Shown here: positions 1-7,958 of the stretch, piece after piece
Layout of the letters: each line of letters begins with the position of its first letter
Position numbering within the stretch: position 1 is the first letter of the stretch
Source: JACCXG01 sp963717745
Lineage (GTDB): Bacteria > Acidobacteriota > Vicinamibacteria > Vicinamibacterales > 2-12-FULL-66-21
Assembly: GCA_963717745.1 (NCBI GenBank)
Contig: CAVQXJ010000008.1
Location: 310,001-374,000, forward strand
Reading direction: 5' to 3'
DNA: 64,000 nucleotides
Translations under genes and position numbers: made by a program
The notes under the pieces: generated by a model
Seen by the model: the letters and a program-made list of their open reading frames with translations, nothing else
Database searches by the model: none
What the model was told of the DNA's origin: nothing

Positions 1-2
1 TG

Positions 3-302
3 GTCCGGATCGCCGTGGGGACCGCGCCGTGGATCTATATGGGCATGACCACAGCGGTGCTGAGCCTCGCTGCCATCTGGGCGATGGGTGGGGGCACACA
101 CGCCACGTGGATGGCCGGGTATAGCGTGCTGCTGATCGCGCTGGTGGCGAACAACGCCTACGGAACCAAGGTGGCGTGGCCGCGCATCATGTTTTCGCCA
201 GAGCGCGTGGCCAGAACGGAGTGGCACTGGTTCAGGGTGCGGATGACCATTTCTCTTGTCGTCGGCCTCGCGCTCCACGCGTCGGCCATCATCGCCATCT
301 GA
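3..302 (+). CDS. C-terminal part of a small integral membrane protein (5' end outside window)
   Basis: The frame is open to the left edge of the window and stops at 300-302, so only the end of the gene is present. The visible 100 residues hold three hydrophobic stretches (about residues 8-28, 37-53 and 80-99) separated by a charged loop with several Arg, Lys and His residues (PRIMFSPERVARTEWHWFR). This indicates a multi-pass inner-membrane protein. No catalytic motif is visible and I do not recognise the family. A GTG at 15 could serve as a start, but the upstream frame stays open, so a longer protein is more likely. It is convergent with the next gene at 337-753. Confidence 0.5.
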   Translation, partial: VRIAVGTAPWIYMGMTTAVLSLAAIWAMGGGTHATWMAGYSVLLIALVANNAYGTKVAWPRIMFSPERVARTEWHWFRVRMTISLVVGLALHASAIIAI

Positions 303-336
303 GCACGATATCGGCCGAGTCGCTTGGACCAGGTCC

Positions 337-753
337 CTACTTCCGGAGTCGCGCCCTGACGTCGACGTACGCCGCGTCGACCAGCTGGGCCAGCGCCGCG
401 GCTTCCACGGCACGCCCCGGCCGGAGCTTCACGTGGCGCCCGCGCTTGCCCGTTCCTTCGAGCAGGCGAGTCGGGTCGTTCAGCAACGCCCCGAAGAAAA
501 AGCCGACGTTGACGTGATCCCTGAAGGCGTTGACGTAGCCAAACGCGGCGTCGCCGACGCAGGCGGTCGGACATCCGTCGTGCATCAGTTCGCGCACGTC
601 GGTGCCCCGTTGCCGCATGCGTACGAACCAGGTCTCCACGAGCGGCCGCAGATCATCGCGTTGCGCGCCCAGCCAGGCATCGATCGCCGGGTCGTGTGCC
701 ACCGCTGACGGGAAGCGAAGGATGTCGTCTCGCGGAATCGAGGTCTCACTCAT
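337..753 (-). CDS. DUF1801 domain protein
   Basis: A protein of about 138 residues of the DUF1801/YdhG-like fold. The family hallmark is the C-terminal half: HVNVGFFFGALLNDP followed by LLEGTGKRGRHVKLR, which matches the usual 'HVNLGFF ... LLEGTGKRMRHVK' pattern of this family. Members are small cytoplasmic proteins of unknown biochemical role, sometimes fused to or found with YdeI. The ATG at 751-753 was chosen because it overlaps the stop of the upstream permease gene (746-748) by 8 bases, which suggests translational coupling. The longer frame to 765 adds four residues without reason. Confidence 0.75.
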   Translation of the reverse strand: MSETSIPRDDILRFPSAVAHDPAIDAWLGAQRDDLRPLVETWFVRMRQRGTDVRELMHDGCPTACVGDAAFGYVNAFRDHVNVGFFFGALLNDPTRLLEGTGKRGRHVKLRPGRAVEAAALAQLVDAAYVDVRARLRK

Positions 754-3241
754 CACGCAAGGCAATCAGGGGATCGATCCGCGCCGCGCGGCGGGCCGGC
801 AGATAGCTGGCGAGGAGCGCCACGGAAATCAGCACGAACGACACCGCCGCATACACGGTGGGATCTGTCGGACGGACGTTGAAGAGCAGGGTCGTCATGG
901 ACTTGCTGAGAAGCACGGCGCCAATCAAGCCCAGCACGACGCCCATGCCTCCTTTCCACAACCCCTGTCGCAGGATCAGACTGGCAATCTGACCCCGCGA
1001 CGCCCCGATGGCGCTGCGCACGCCAATCTCACGCGTCCGCTGTGAAACGTCGTAAGCCAGCACGCCATAGATGCCAAGGGCCGAGAGGAACAGGGCCAGA
1101 CCGGCAAACGCCGCGAGCAGCAGCATCACGGCGCGGCGGTTGTCGAAGGACGAGTCCACTGATTCCTGCAGGACGCCGACGTCGAACAGAGGACTCGCGG
1201 GATCGATGGTGCGCACCTTCTCGCGCAAGGCGGCCACCGCGTCACCGGTCGACCGGTTGGTCCGCAGGAACAGCGTCAATCCGCCCGGCCGTCCTCCCTG
1301 CATGACTTGATAAATGAAAGGGTTGCCGCTCTTCTCCTCGACCCCGTTGTGCGGCACGTCTCTCACGACCCCGATGATCACGGGCCAGTCTTCAGGTTTG
1401 GCGGGACGACCGCCGAACGCGAACCTTCCACCAAGGGCGGAGCCGTTCGGGAAGAACTTCCGCGCGAAGCTCTGATCGACGACGAACAGGCGACGGCCCG
1501 GAGCCATATCCGCCTCTTCATAAAAGCGGCCTTCCACCAATTTCAGGCCCAGCGTTTCGGCATATCCCGGCGTCACGATCACCCGGAACGCGCCCGGCTG
1601 CGGCGCACCCGGCGGCAGCGTGTCCTTTTCCAGGGTGAACGCGTTGATTGGCAGCCCGCCTTGGAAGGGCGTAGCGAAAGACAGCGCCACGGAAGACACG
1701 CCGGGAATCTCTCGCATCGCAAGCAACAGGCGTTCGCGAATCTTGTTGGCGGCCTCGTCGCTGGCGCGATGGTCCCGCGTCAATGCGATGCGCGCGGTGA
1801 CCACGTTCCTCGCCTCGAGTCCCGTATCCACTTTCAAGGCCTCGGCGAAGCTGTGAATGAGCAGGCCGGCGCCGGTCAGCAGCATCAACGCCACCGCGAC
1901 CTGGGCCACGACGAGCACCCCGCTCAGCGCGCGCACGCCCCGGCTCGACGACGAGCTCCGCGAATTGCTCTGGATGACCTCGGCCAGGTTGGTGCGCAGG
2001 AGGTGAAAGACCGGGATCAGGCCGATGAGCAGGCCGATCGCGAGTGCGAGCGCGACCGCGAATCCGAGCACGCGCCAGTCGAGTGACGCCGGCAGCGACT
2101 GGGGCAGCATCCTCGCCAGGTAGAAATTCGTGATTCGCAGCGCGCCCCAGGCCACTCCCAGTCCCAAGGCCGCGCCGAGCGACGTCAGGAGCAGGCTTTC
2201 CAGCATGAACTGCCTGGCAATCGTCGCGCGGCCCGCTCCAAGCGCGGATCGAATGGCCAGCTCCGACTGGCGGGCGTTCGAACGGACCAGCAGGAGATTG
2301 GCCACGTTGAAGCAGCCGATGAGCAGCACGAAGGCGACGCCGCCCTGCAGCATCAGCAGGGTCGGCCGCACCGGCTGGACGCGCTGCTCCTGAACGCCGC
2401 CGACGTTCATTGTCATCCCCGAGCGCTCCGCAAAGGCCTTCAACGGTGGCGGTCCCGCGTCGACGTAGCGCTTCTCCAGCGTCTTGGCCTCGGCGTCTGC
2501 CTGGCCGGCCGTGACGCCTGGCTTGAGGCGTCCGAACAACTGAATTCCCACGCCGTAGCGGCCTTGCGGATTCTCTGCGGCCGCGGGCCAGCTCAACGGC
2601 ACGACGAACTTCATCCGCGCATCGAACGCTTCCAACTCCCGCGGCGCCACGCCGATCACCTTGTACGCTTCGTCGTCGATCCGCACCTCCTTGCCGAGGA
2701 CCTCCGGACTTTCCTGATACTGCGTCCGCCAGTAGGACTGCGTGAGCACGATGACCTTGTCGGCGCCCGGCTTGTTCTGCTCTTTTGTGAAGAAGGTGCC
2801 GTGCAGCGGTTGCAGCCGCAGGATGCTGAAGATCTCGGCGGTCATTCGGGCGCCGGGAGTACGGACGACGGAATCCTTGTCTCCCACCAGGCTGTAGAAG
2901 AACGTCCAGAGCCCGACGTTCTCGTAGGAGGTCGCGTTCCGCGAATAGTCGATGTAGAACGGGACGTTGGCCGGCATGTGGTTCAGGCCGGCCTTCGCCG
3001 CGGACGTGTACAGTTCCACGATCCGCTCCGGCTCCTGATACGGCAGCGGCTTCAACATCAGCGAATAGACCGTGGAGAAGATCGCCGTCGTCGCGCCGAT
3101 ACCAAGCGCCAGGGTGAGGAGAGTGGTGGCGGTGATGCCCTTGGACTTCCACAGGAGCCGGAAGGCATGACGCAAGTCCGTGAGACCGCCCGTCCATAGG
3201 CCGGCGGAGGTCGACGCTGAGGCGCGGGGTGATGGCGTCAT
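746..3241 (-). CDS. ADOP-family ABC transporter permease (MacB/FtsX-like)
   Basis: An 831-residue permease of the acidobacterial duplicated orphan permease family. It has the duplicated MacB layout: a first membrane helix (about residues 36-62), a periplasmic MacB core domain, an FtsX block around residue 300 (LIGCFNVANLLLVRSNAR, then ELAIRSALGAGR), a second periplasmic domain, and a second FtsX block at the end with YGVLAYDVSQRTREIGVRSA and the terminal SYLPARRAARIDPLIAL. No ATPase lies next to it, as is typical for these orphan permeases. Unlike the 3635 gene it lacks the N-terminal segment of about 60 residues (MWTRL... to the first helix) found in many ADOPs, starting instead with a short Ser/Pro-rich stretch. 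No intact PadR gene lies upstream. Substrate unknown. Confidence 0.88.
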   Translation of the reverse strand: MTPSPRASASTSAGLWTGGLTDLRHAFRLLWKSKGITATTLLTLALGIGATTAIFSTVYSLMLKPLPYQEPERIVELYTSAAKAGLNHMPANVPFYIDYSRNATSYENVGLWTFFYSLVGDKDSVVRTPGARMTAEIFSILRLQPLHGTFFTKEQNKPGADKVIVLTQSYWRTQYQESPEVLGKEVRIDDEAYKVIGVAPRELEAFDARMKFVVPLSWPAAAENPQGRYGVGIQLFGRLKPGVTAGQADAEAKTLEKRYVDAGPPPLKAFAERSGMTMNVGGVQEQRVQPVRPTLLMLQGGVAFVLLIGCFNVANLLLVRSNARQSELAIRSALGAGRATIARQFMLESLLLTSLGAALGLGVAWGALRITNFYLARMLPQSLPASLDWRVLGFAVALALAIGLLIGLIPVFHLLRTNLAEVIQSNSRSSSSSRGVRALSGVLVVAQVAVALMLLTGAGLLIHSFAEALKVDTGLEARNVVTARIALTRDHRASDEAANKIRERLLLAMREIPGVSSVALSFATPFQGGLPINAFTLEKDTLPPGAPQPGAFRVIVTPGYAETLGLKLVEGRFYEEADMAPGRRLFVVDQSFARKFFPNGSALGGRFAFGGRPAKPEDWPVIIGVVRDVPHNGVEEKSGNPFIYQVMQGGRPGGLTLFLRTNRSTGDAVAALREKVRTIDPASPLFDVGVLQESVDSSFDNRRAVMLLLAAFAGLALFLSALGIYGVLAYDVSQRTREIGVRSAIGASRGQIASLILRQGLWKGGMGVVLGLIGAVLLSKSMTTLLFNVRPTDPTVYAAVSFVLISVALLASYLPARRAARIDPLIALRDE

Positions 3242-3325
3242 CGAAGAGGGCTCGGATTGGCTGAAAAATCAGCAACAGGATGGTACTGGTTTCCCGGCTC
3301 CCCGGTCCAGTCACTGGCGCGTCAG

Positions 3326-3403
3326 CTATCTCGCCGGCTGCGCCTCGTGAACGACCTGGCCGTCGACGATCGTCATGTGCGCCTTGATGTTCATGATCTG
3401 ATC
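3326..3403 (-). pseudogene. C-terminal relic of an amidohydrolase
   Basis: The minus strand encodes the last 25 residues of an amidohydrolase followed by a stop: DQIMNIKAHMTIVDGQVV and then HEAQPAR. It is nearly the same as the end of the amidohydrolase at 7952-9711 (DQIMNVKSYMTIVDGKIV), also at the DNA level: both share gccgtcgacgatcgtcatgt in the same register. Upstream of DQIM the frame has no amidohydrolase similarity, so the gene body was lost and only its tail remains. It shows that a second copy of this gene type once sat here. Confidence 0.75.
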
Positions 3404-3514
3404 ATGCACGGCGCGAAGGGTTCGATCGTGCCGCCGAACGCCGTCGCGCCGAGCCGTGGCCGCGCTCCGGACCACCGTCCTTCCACTGAAGTGGCGCGTC
3501 TGACGTGGCGCGTC

Positions 3515-3542
3515 TTGACAGCCCAGCGGTCCCAGATATACT
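3515..3542 (+). promoter_or_regulatory. Sigma70-type promoter in front of PadR relic and ADOP gene
   Basis: TTGACA at 3515-3520 and TATACT at 3537-3542 are separated by 16 bases, a near-consensus housekeeping promoter. The predicted transcript start falls next to the PadR relic (ATG at 3551). PadR-ADOP gene pairs normally share such a promoter, so after loss of PadR this site probably drives the ADOP gene at 3635 directly. Confidence 0.6.
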
Positions 3543-3550
3543 CCTTTGCC

Positions 3551-3611
3551 ATGGCCAAAGGACTTGCCTCGGCAAAGAGGGGACGCGCTGCAGGGCACGC
3601 TCGATCTGATG
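3551..3611 (+). pseudogene. N-terminal relic of an ADOP-associated PadR regulator
   Basis: One frame reads PKDLPRQRGDALQGTLDLM, the conserved first helix of the acidobacterial PadR regulators that normally precede ADOP permease genes ('...RGDALQGTLDLLVL...'). After 20 codons the similarity ends at once and 23 bases later the ADOP gene begins, with the original Shine-Dalgarno (gaggggaggtga) retained. The ATG at 3551 is out of frame by one base with this peptide. The winged-helix body is gone, so the permease has lost its linked repressor. Confidence 0.7.
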
Positions 3612-3634
3612 GCGAGGGGAGGTGAAGCCCTGAC

Positions 3635-6325
3635 ATGTGGACGCGACTGGTTGCGGTCTTCTCGCGGCTTCGCTTCGCGTGGAGCCGTTCGCACGTCGAT
3701 GAAGAGACGCGCCGCGAATTGGACGCGCATCTCAGGTGTTTGGTGGACAGGTACATCCGATCAGGGCTGACGCCAGAGGCGGCGCATTCCGCCGCCCGGC
3801 GCCAGTTTGGGAACGTCACCCTGATTCGCGAGGAGATTCACCAGATGAACGGGATCGTCTGGGTCGAAGCATTGTTGCAGGATCTCAGGTACGGGATTCG
3901 ACAGATCCGGCGGAGTCCCGGCTTCTCAGCCGTCGTCATCGCCACGCTCGGGTTGGGGATCGGCGGAACGACTGCGGTATTCAGCGTCGTCGAGGAAGTC
4001 CTGCTGGCGCCATTGCCGTACGCGGAGCCGGGCCAACTCGTTCGCGTGTACATGCAGGAGCCCGACACTCCCTCGAATCGTGTCCCCAGCATGGGCGCGA
4101 CGCGCCTCATCGCCCTGAGGGAGCGTGCCGCGTCATTCAGCGGCGTGGCCGGAACGCGCTCGGACTCCCGACTCACCGGGCTCGACCTCTTCAGGAACGG
4201 CCACGCGCAGCGGCTGCGCATCCTCCACGTGACCAGCGACTACTTCCGCACGCTCCGTTCCGTGCCTTTTCGCGGCCCGGGATTCGGTCCCGACGACGAA
4301 TCCGGCACGCGCCGGGCCGTGCTCAGCGACGCCTTGTGGCGGACACGATTCAACAGCGACCCGTCCGTGATTGGCGAGACCGTTCCCCTGAGCGCCGAGC
4401 CATACGAAATCGCGGGCGTTGCGTCGCCTGGGTTCACGGATCCCATTGCCGGCGAGGTGGACGTGTGGCTCCCGCACCGGCTTCGAGCAGACGGGAACAC
4501 CGCGCTGACGACAGTCGTCGCGCGCGTACACACTGGCGTGAGCCATCAACAGGTCGATGCGGAGCTCGCGTCCCTGAGTCAGACGATGGAGCCATCCCCT
4601 GACGACAGGACGGTCGCGACCCGCATTGTCGCAGTGCCGCTCCACGACGACGTGGTCGCGCCGTCGCGAGACTTTGTCCATCTCTTGCTCATCGCCGTCG
4701 GCCTCGTGTTGCTGGTGGCGTGCGTGAACGTCGCCAACCTGGTCCTCGTTCGCGCGACCGGCCGGGTGCAGGAATTTGCGGTTCGTGCGGCGCTTGGCTC
4801 GGGCCGTCGCCGACTGGCGCAGCAGCTCCTGATCGAAAGCCTCGTCCTTGCCGGGCTGGGTGGTGCCGCCGGGCTGGGGCTGGCCGCGCTCGGCGTCAAT
4901 GTCCTCGGGGGGCTCGGCCGCGATGCGCTGCCGCGCCTGGATGCCGTCGTCGGATTCGACGCCAGGGTCCTTGCCTTCGCGGTGGTGGTGACGATCGCGA
5001 CCGCGCTGGCGTGTGGGGTGTTGCCGGCGCTTCGCCTGGCGAGGAGCGATCCGAATCGCGCGCTCGTGCAGCAGTCGCGATCGGCGACGGCGTCGCGCCG
5101 CCAGGGCAGACTCAGAAGCGGGCTCGCCGCCGCACAGCTCGCGCTCGCCCTCGCTCTCCTCTCCGGGGCTGGCGTCCTGTCGGTGAGCTTCTACAAATTG
5201 ATGAAAGTGGACCTGGGATTCCGCGTCGATGGCGTCCTGACCTTTGAGGTGAATCTGCCGGGCGTCCGTTACGCCGAGGGCGGGCGGCGAGCCCTGTTTC
5301 AAGAGCGGCTGGCCTCGCGACTCGCGGCGATTCCCGGCGTGACTGCGGCGGGCGGCACCTCGCGACTCCCGGCCACCGGCTCTTTTCATCCGTGGCCACT
5401 CTACATCGAGACCGGCCCATTGGCCGGAACACGGGTGACGCTGGGAGCCAGGCCACGCCGCGTGGACTCTCAGCCGGATCCGGAACACCGCACCGTCAGC
5501 GGCGAGTTCTTCGAGGCGCTCGCGATTCCGGTGCTCGCGGGGAGGACGTTCGACGAGCGCGATGACGTGCGGGCGCCGATGCGGGCGGTCGTGAGCGCGA
5601 ACCTGGCGCGAGCCGCGTTTCCGGGGATGACGTTCGAGCGCGTCATCGGTCAGCGTATCGCGGTACTCGGCCGCAGGAACACCCGCGAAATCATCGGCGT
5701 CGTCGGCGACGCGACCATCGACGTCTACGGAGAGCCGACGGCCGCCGTGTATTCCGCCCATCGCCAATTTGCCGGGAACCGCAACTGGGTGCTGACCCAG
5801 GTCGTCGCGACCGACGTGCGACCCGAGAGCGTGCTCCCCGCGGTCCGCGCTGTCGTCGCCGACATCGACCCCCAGCTCGTCGTGCATCGCGTTGCGGCGA
5901 TGAACGAAATCGTCGGCCGCGGCGCGAGCCGGGAGCGTTTCGCCCTCGTCCTGATCGGCGCGTTCGCGGCTGTGTCCCTTACCTTGGCAACGATCGGGCT
6001 GTATGGGTTGCTGGCCTATATGGTGCGCCAGCGGACGCCCGAGATCGGGATTCGGATCGCGCTCGGGGCGAGCGCCGCTCGAGTGCGTGGACTGGTGTTC
6101 CGGCAGGCAGCTCTCGTGCTTGGCGTGGGCGTCGTCGCCGGGATTGCCTTGGCGCTGGTGCTCGGACGCTGGCTGTCGTCGCTATTGTTCCAAACCAGCC
6201 CCTCGGATCCTCGCGTCGTCTTCGCGACGGCGGTGGTCCTCATTCTTACGGGCCTGATCGCGGCGTGGCTACCTGCCCGTCGCGCGTCCAAAATGGACGC
6301 GCGAATCGCCATCCAGGAAGGTTGA
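3635..6325 (+). CDS. ADOP-family ABC transporter permease, full length
   Basis: An 896-residue ADOP permease with the complete family layout. Residues 1-80 form the cytoplasmic N-terminal segment (MWTRLVAVFSRLRF, then EETRRELDAHLRCLVDRYI and AARRQFGN) found in PadR-linked ADOPs. The first membrane helix follows at about 95-118, then a MacB-like periplasmic domain, an FtsX block (LLVACVNVANLVLVRATGR, EFAVRAALGSGRRRL), a second periplasmic domain, and the last FtsX block (YGLLAYMVRQRTPEIGIRI; AAWLPARRASKMDARIA). The ATG at 3635 has a good ribosome site just upstream. It converges on the toxin-like gene at 6338. Substrate unknown; no ATPase partner is adjacent. Confidence 0.9.
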   Translation: MWTRLVAVFSRLRFAWSRSHVDEETRRELDAHLRCLVDRYIRSGLTPEAAHSAARRQFGNVTLIREEIHQMNGIVWVEALLQDLRYGIRQIRRSPGFSAVVIATLGLGIGGTTAVFSVVEEVLLAPLPYAEPGQLVRVYMQEPDTPSNRVPSMGATRLIALRERAASFSGVAGTRSDSRLTGLDLFRNGHAQRLRILHVTSDYFRTLRSVPFRGPGFGPDDESGTRRAVLSDALWRTRFNSDPSVIGETVPLSAEPYEIAGVASPGFTDPIAGEVDVWLPHRLRADGNTALTTVVARVHTGVSHQQVDAELASLSQTMEPSPDDRTVATRIVAVPLHDDVVAPSRDFVHLLLIAVGLVLLVACVNVANLVLVRATGRVQEFAVRAALGSGRRRLAQQLLIESLVLAGLGGAAGLGLAALGVNVLGGLGRDALPRLDAVVGFDARVLAFAVVVTIATALACGVLPALRLARSDPNRALVQQSRSATASRRQGRLRSGLAAAQLALALALLSGAGVLSVSFYKLMKVDLGFRVDGVLTFEVNLPGVRYAEGGRRALFQERLASRLAAIPGVTAAGGTSRLPATGSFHPWPLYIETGPLAGTRVTLGARPRRVDSQPDPEHRTVSGEFFEALAIPVLAGRTFDERDDVRAPMRAVVSANLARAAFPGMTFERVIGQRIAVLGRRNTREIIGVVGDATIDVYGEPTAAVYSAHRQFAGNRNWVLTQVVATDVRPESVLPAVRAVVADIDPQLVVHRVAAMNEIVGRGASRERFALVLIGAFAAVSLTLATIGLYGLLAYMVRQRTPEIGIRIALGASAARVRGLVFRQAALVLGVGVVAGIALALVLGRWLSSLLFQTSPSDPRVVFATAVVLILTGLIAAWLPARRASKMDARIAIQEG

Positions 6326-6337
6326 ACGAAAAGGCGA

Positions 6338-7321
6338 TCAGAACGGCTGGAGATACTTCCACGCCTCTGGCAGGAAGAATTGTTCGCCGCCTCCGGCCAC
6401 TTGTTCGGCCGCCTTGATGACGCGCTGCCCGTGTTCCACGACTATCGCCGTATGCGGTTTCGCTCCCCCGGTCGTCCAATGGTCGGCGGCACCCGCGGCT
6501 TTCGACTTCAGCGCCTCGACCGAGCTCAGGACCCGGAGGCGCTGTGGCCGCCGGCCCGCATCGGACAGTCCGAGGTTGCCGGGGCCGACGCCGCCCTTGT
6601 CTTTCACCATCCACTCGCCAACCTGGCGTCCCACGGGCTTCGTGGTGTCGATGTACTGCAGCACCACGTCGCCAGGTGTCAACTTCGTGCTCGACACCGG
6701 ATCGACGGCATGCAGGTCGATGCCCTTGATCTTGCCGGCCCACTTGTCGAGATCGCCGCCGTCGACTTTGTGCTTGTCGAAGAACTCCACGATCGTGCGA
6801 ACGTTGCGCCGCGGCAGGACGCCGACATGTTTGGTGCTCCCAAGCACGCGCCTCAGCATCTCTTCGGTCAGCCGCTCGGCCCTCGACATCAGGCGCGCCG
6901 GGCCGAGGAAATCGGCAAGTGCATTTCGCATCCGGCCGATGGCGACCCGCCCCGATTGACTGACGTAATCGAGCGGTAGCGCGTCGAGGGCCGACAGCAA
7001 CCGCGCGAGCAGTGGTCGTGCGAGCGTGGCAAACGCCTCGTTCTTGCGCGCCAGTTGCACGGTGGCTTCGACGGTCTGCAGGTAACGCGGAATCTTGGCG
7101 ACTTTGGCGAGATCGCCGGCGTAGGGGACGATGGCGATGACGCTGATGGCGCCGGCCATGTACTCCCCGCGACACACCGAGATGACGCCGCTGGTCAGGT
7201 CGGCAAAGGGCGTCGGCTCGAAGATGCCGACGATGTCGAGGGTGAACTGGCCGACGTCGAGCAACAGCTCGCGGGCCTCAGGGGACAGCGCCTGAATGTC
7301 GCGGAGCGTAACAGCCGCCAT
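6338..7321 (-). CDS. Polymorphic-toxin-like protein with pretoxin hydrophobic segment
   Basis: A protein of about 327 residues. The N-terminal third (about residues 10-90) is a hydrophobic Gly/Ala-rich stretch (FADLTSGVISVCRGEYMAGA followed by IVPYAGDLAKVAK) of the kind that precedes toxin domains in polymorphic toxins (pretoxin-type). The C-terminal 130 residues show the run VGRQVGEWMV, LGLSDAGRRPQRLRVL, then GGGEQFFLP, which resembles the ADP-ribosyltransferase-like 'polymorphic toxin type 46' domain from memory. I see no signal peptide, no export adaptor (RHS, VgrG, filamentous hemagglutinin, WXG) and no immunity gene downstream; the divergent membrane protein at 7428 is the only close neighbour. 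ATG 7321 was preferred to GTG 7327. Function is inference. Confidence 0.55.
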   Translation of the reverse strand: MAAVTLRDIQALSPEARELLLDVGQFTLDIVGIFEPTPFADLTSGVISVCRGEYMAGAISVIAIVPYAGDLAKVAKIPRYLQTVEATVQLARKNEAFATLARPLLARLLSALDALPLDYVSQSGRVAIGRMRNALADFLGPARLMSRAERLTEEMLRRVLGSTKHVGVLPRRNVRTIVEFFDKHKVDGGDLDKWAGKIKGIDLHAVDPVSSTKLTPGDVVLQYIDTTKPVGRQVGEWMVKDKGGVGPGNLGLSDAGRRPQRLRVLSSVEALKSKAAGAADHWTTGGAKPHTAIVVEHGQRVIKAAEQVAGGGEQFFLPEAWKYLQPF

Positions 7322-7324
7322 GGT

Positions 7325-7339
7325 CACTAGATTCTAGTG
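7325..7339. promoter_or_regulatory. Perfect palindrome overlapping the promoter of the toxin-like gene
   Basis: CACTAGATTCTAGTG is a perfect 7-1-7 dyad ending four bases before the ATG at 7321. On the minus strand it contains TAGAAT, a plausible -10 box, placed so that transcription would begin at or near the start codon; there is no Shine-Dalgarno. A leaderless transcript with an operator over its -10 box would explain the layout. It may also affect the divergent gene at 7428. Confidence 0.4.
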
Positions 7340-7427
7340 TAGGCCCGCTGTAGACACTCACCACGACGCCCGTTACGATCCGCGGTGCGGTCCGGTGTCC
7401 GGAGCGCCGCTCGGGCAAAGGAGCAGT

Positions 7428-7958
7428 GTGGCACTGGATCTCAAGCGAACGGCGTTTCTTTTGACGCTCGGTCTCCTGTGCATCGTCTTCGCGGCGGTGC
7501 TGGAGTGGTGGGCCTCGCCGGCGATGCTGTCGTTGACGCGGACTGGCCCCACCGCCGTGTCGGTGTCGATGGTGTCGTATCTATTCGGACAGCTGACGAC
7601 GACGACCACGCGCTACGACGGTGTGCAGTCGGCAGCCATCGTGAGCAGCCCTAACCGGAGGCGATCGGTCGATTCGGACCGCCTGGTCTTCTACACCGCC
7701 GCCGGGGCCATCGATCGCACCCGTGCCCAGCAGTTGTTCCGGGCTGATTTTCAAGAGATCAAGAGCTTCTTCAGCGACGGCAGCAGCCAGACGCTCTCGA
7801 TCTGGAGCATCGCGAGGGCACGGGAGCGGTGGCGCTTTGTCGCCGCGCAGGCGGCGGTGGCCTTCCTGGCGCTGGTCGGCGCCGGTGTGATTGCGCTTGG
7901 TGTCAAAGAGGTCCTTCATCGGAACCGGGACGTGCTGATCCGAGGCGTGGACTACTGA
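7428..7958 (+). CDS. Hypothetical membrane protein with two TM helices
   Basis: A 176-residue protein with an N-terminal helix (TAFLLTLGLLCIVFAAVLEW), a soluble middle of about 100 residues rich in Ser and Thr, and a second helix near the end (FVAAQAAVAFLALVGAGVIA) followed by a basic tail. The GTG at 7428 is preferred because AAAGGAG at 7417-7423 precedes it; the frame could also begin at 7395. It is divergent from the toxin-like gene and overlaps the end of the amidohydrolase gene by a few bases. I do not recognise the family. A role as membrane-bound partner or immunity protein of the toxin is possible but only by position. Confidence 0.55.
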   Translation: MALDLKRTAFLLTLGLLCIVFAAVLEWWASPAMLSLTRTGPTAVSVSMVSYLFGQLTTTTTRYDGVQSAAIVSSPNRRRSVDSDRLVFYTAAGAIDRTRAQQLFRADFQEIKSFFSDGSSQTLSIWSIARARERWRFVAAQAAVAFLALVGAGVIALGVKEVLHRNRDVLIRGVDY

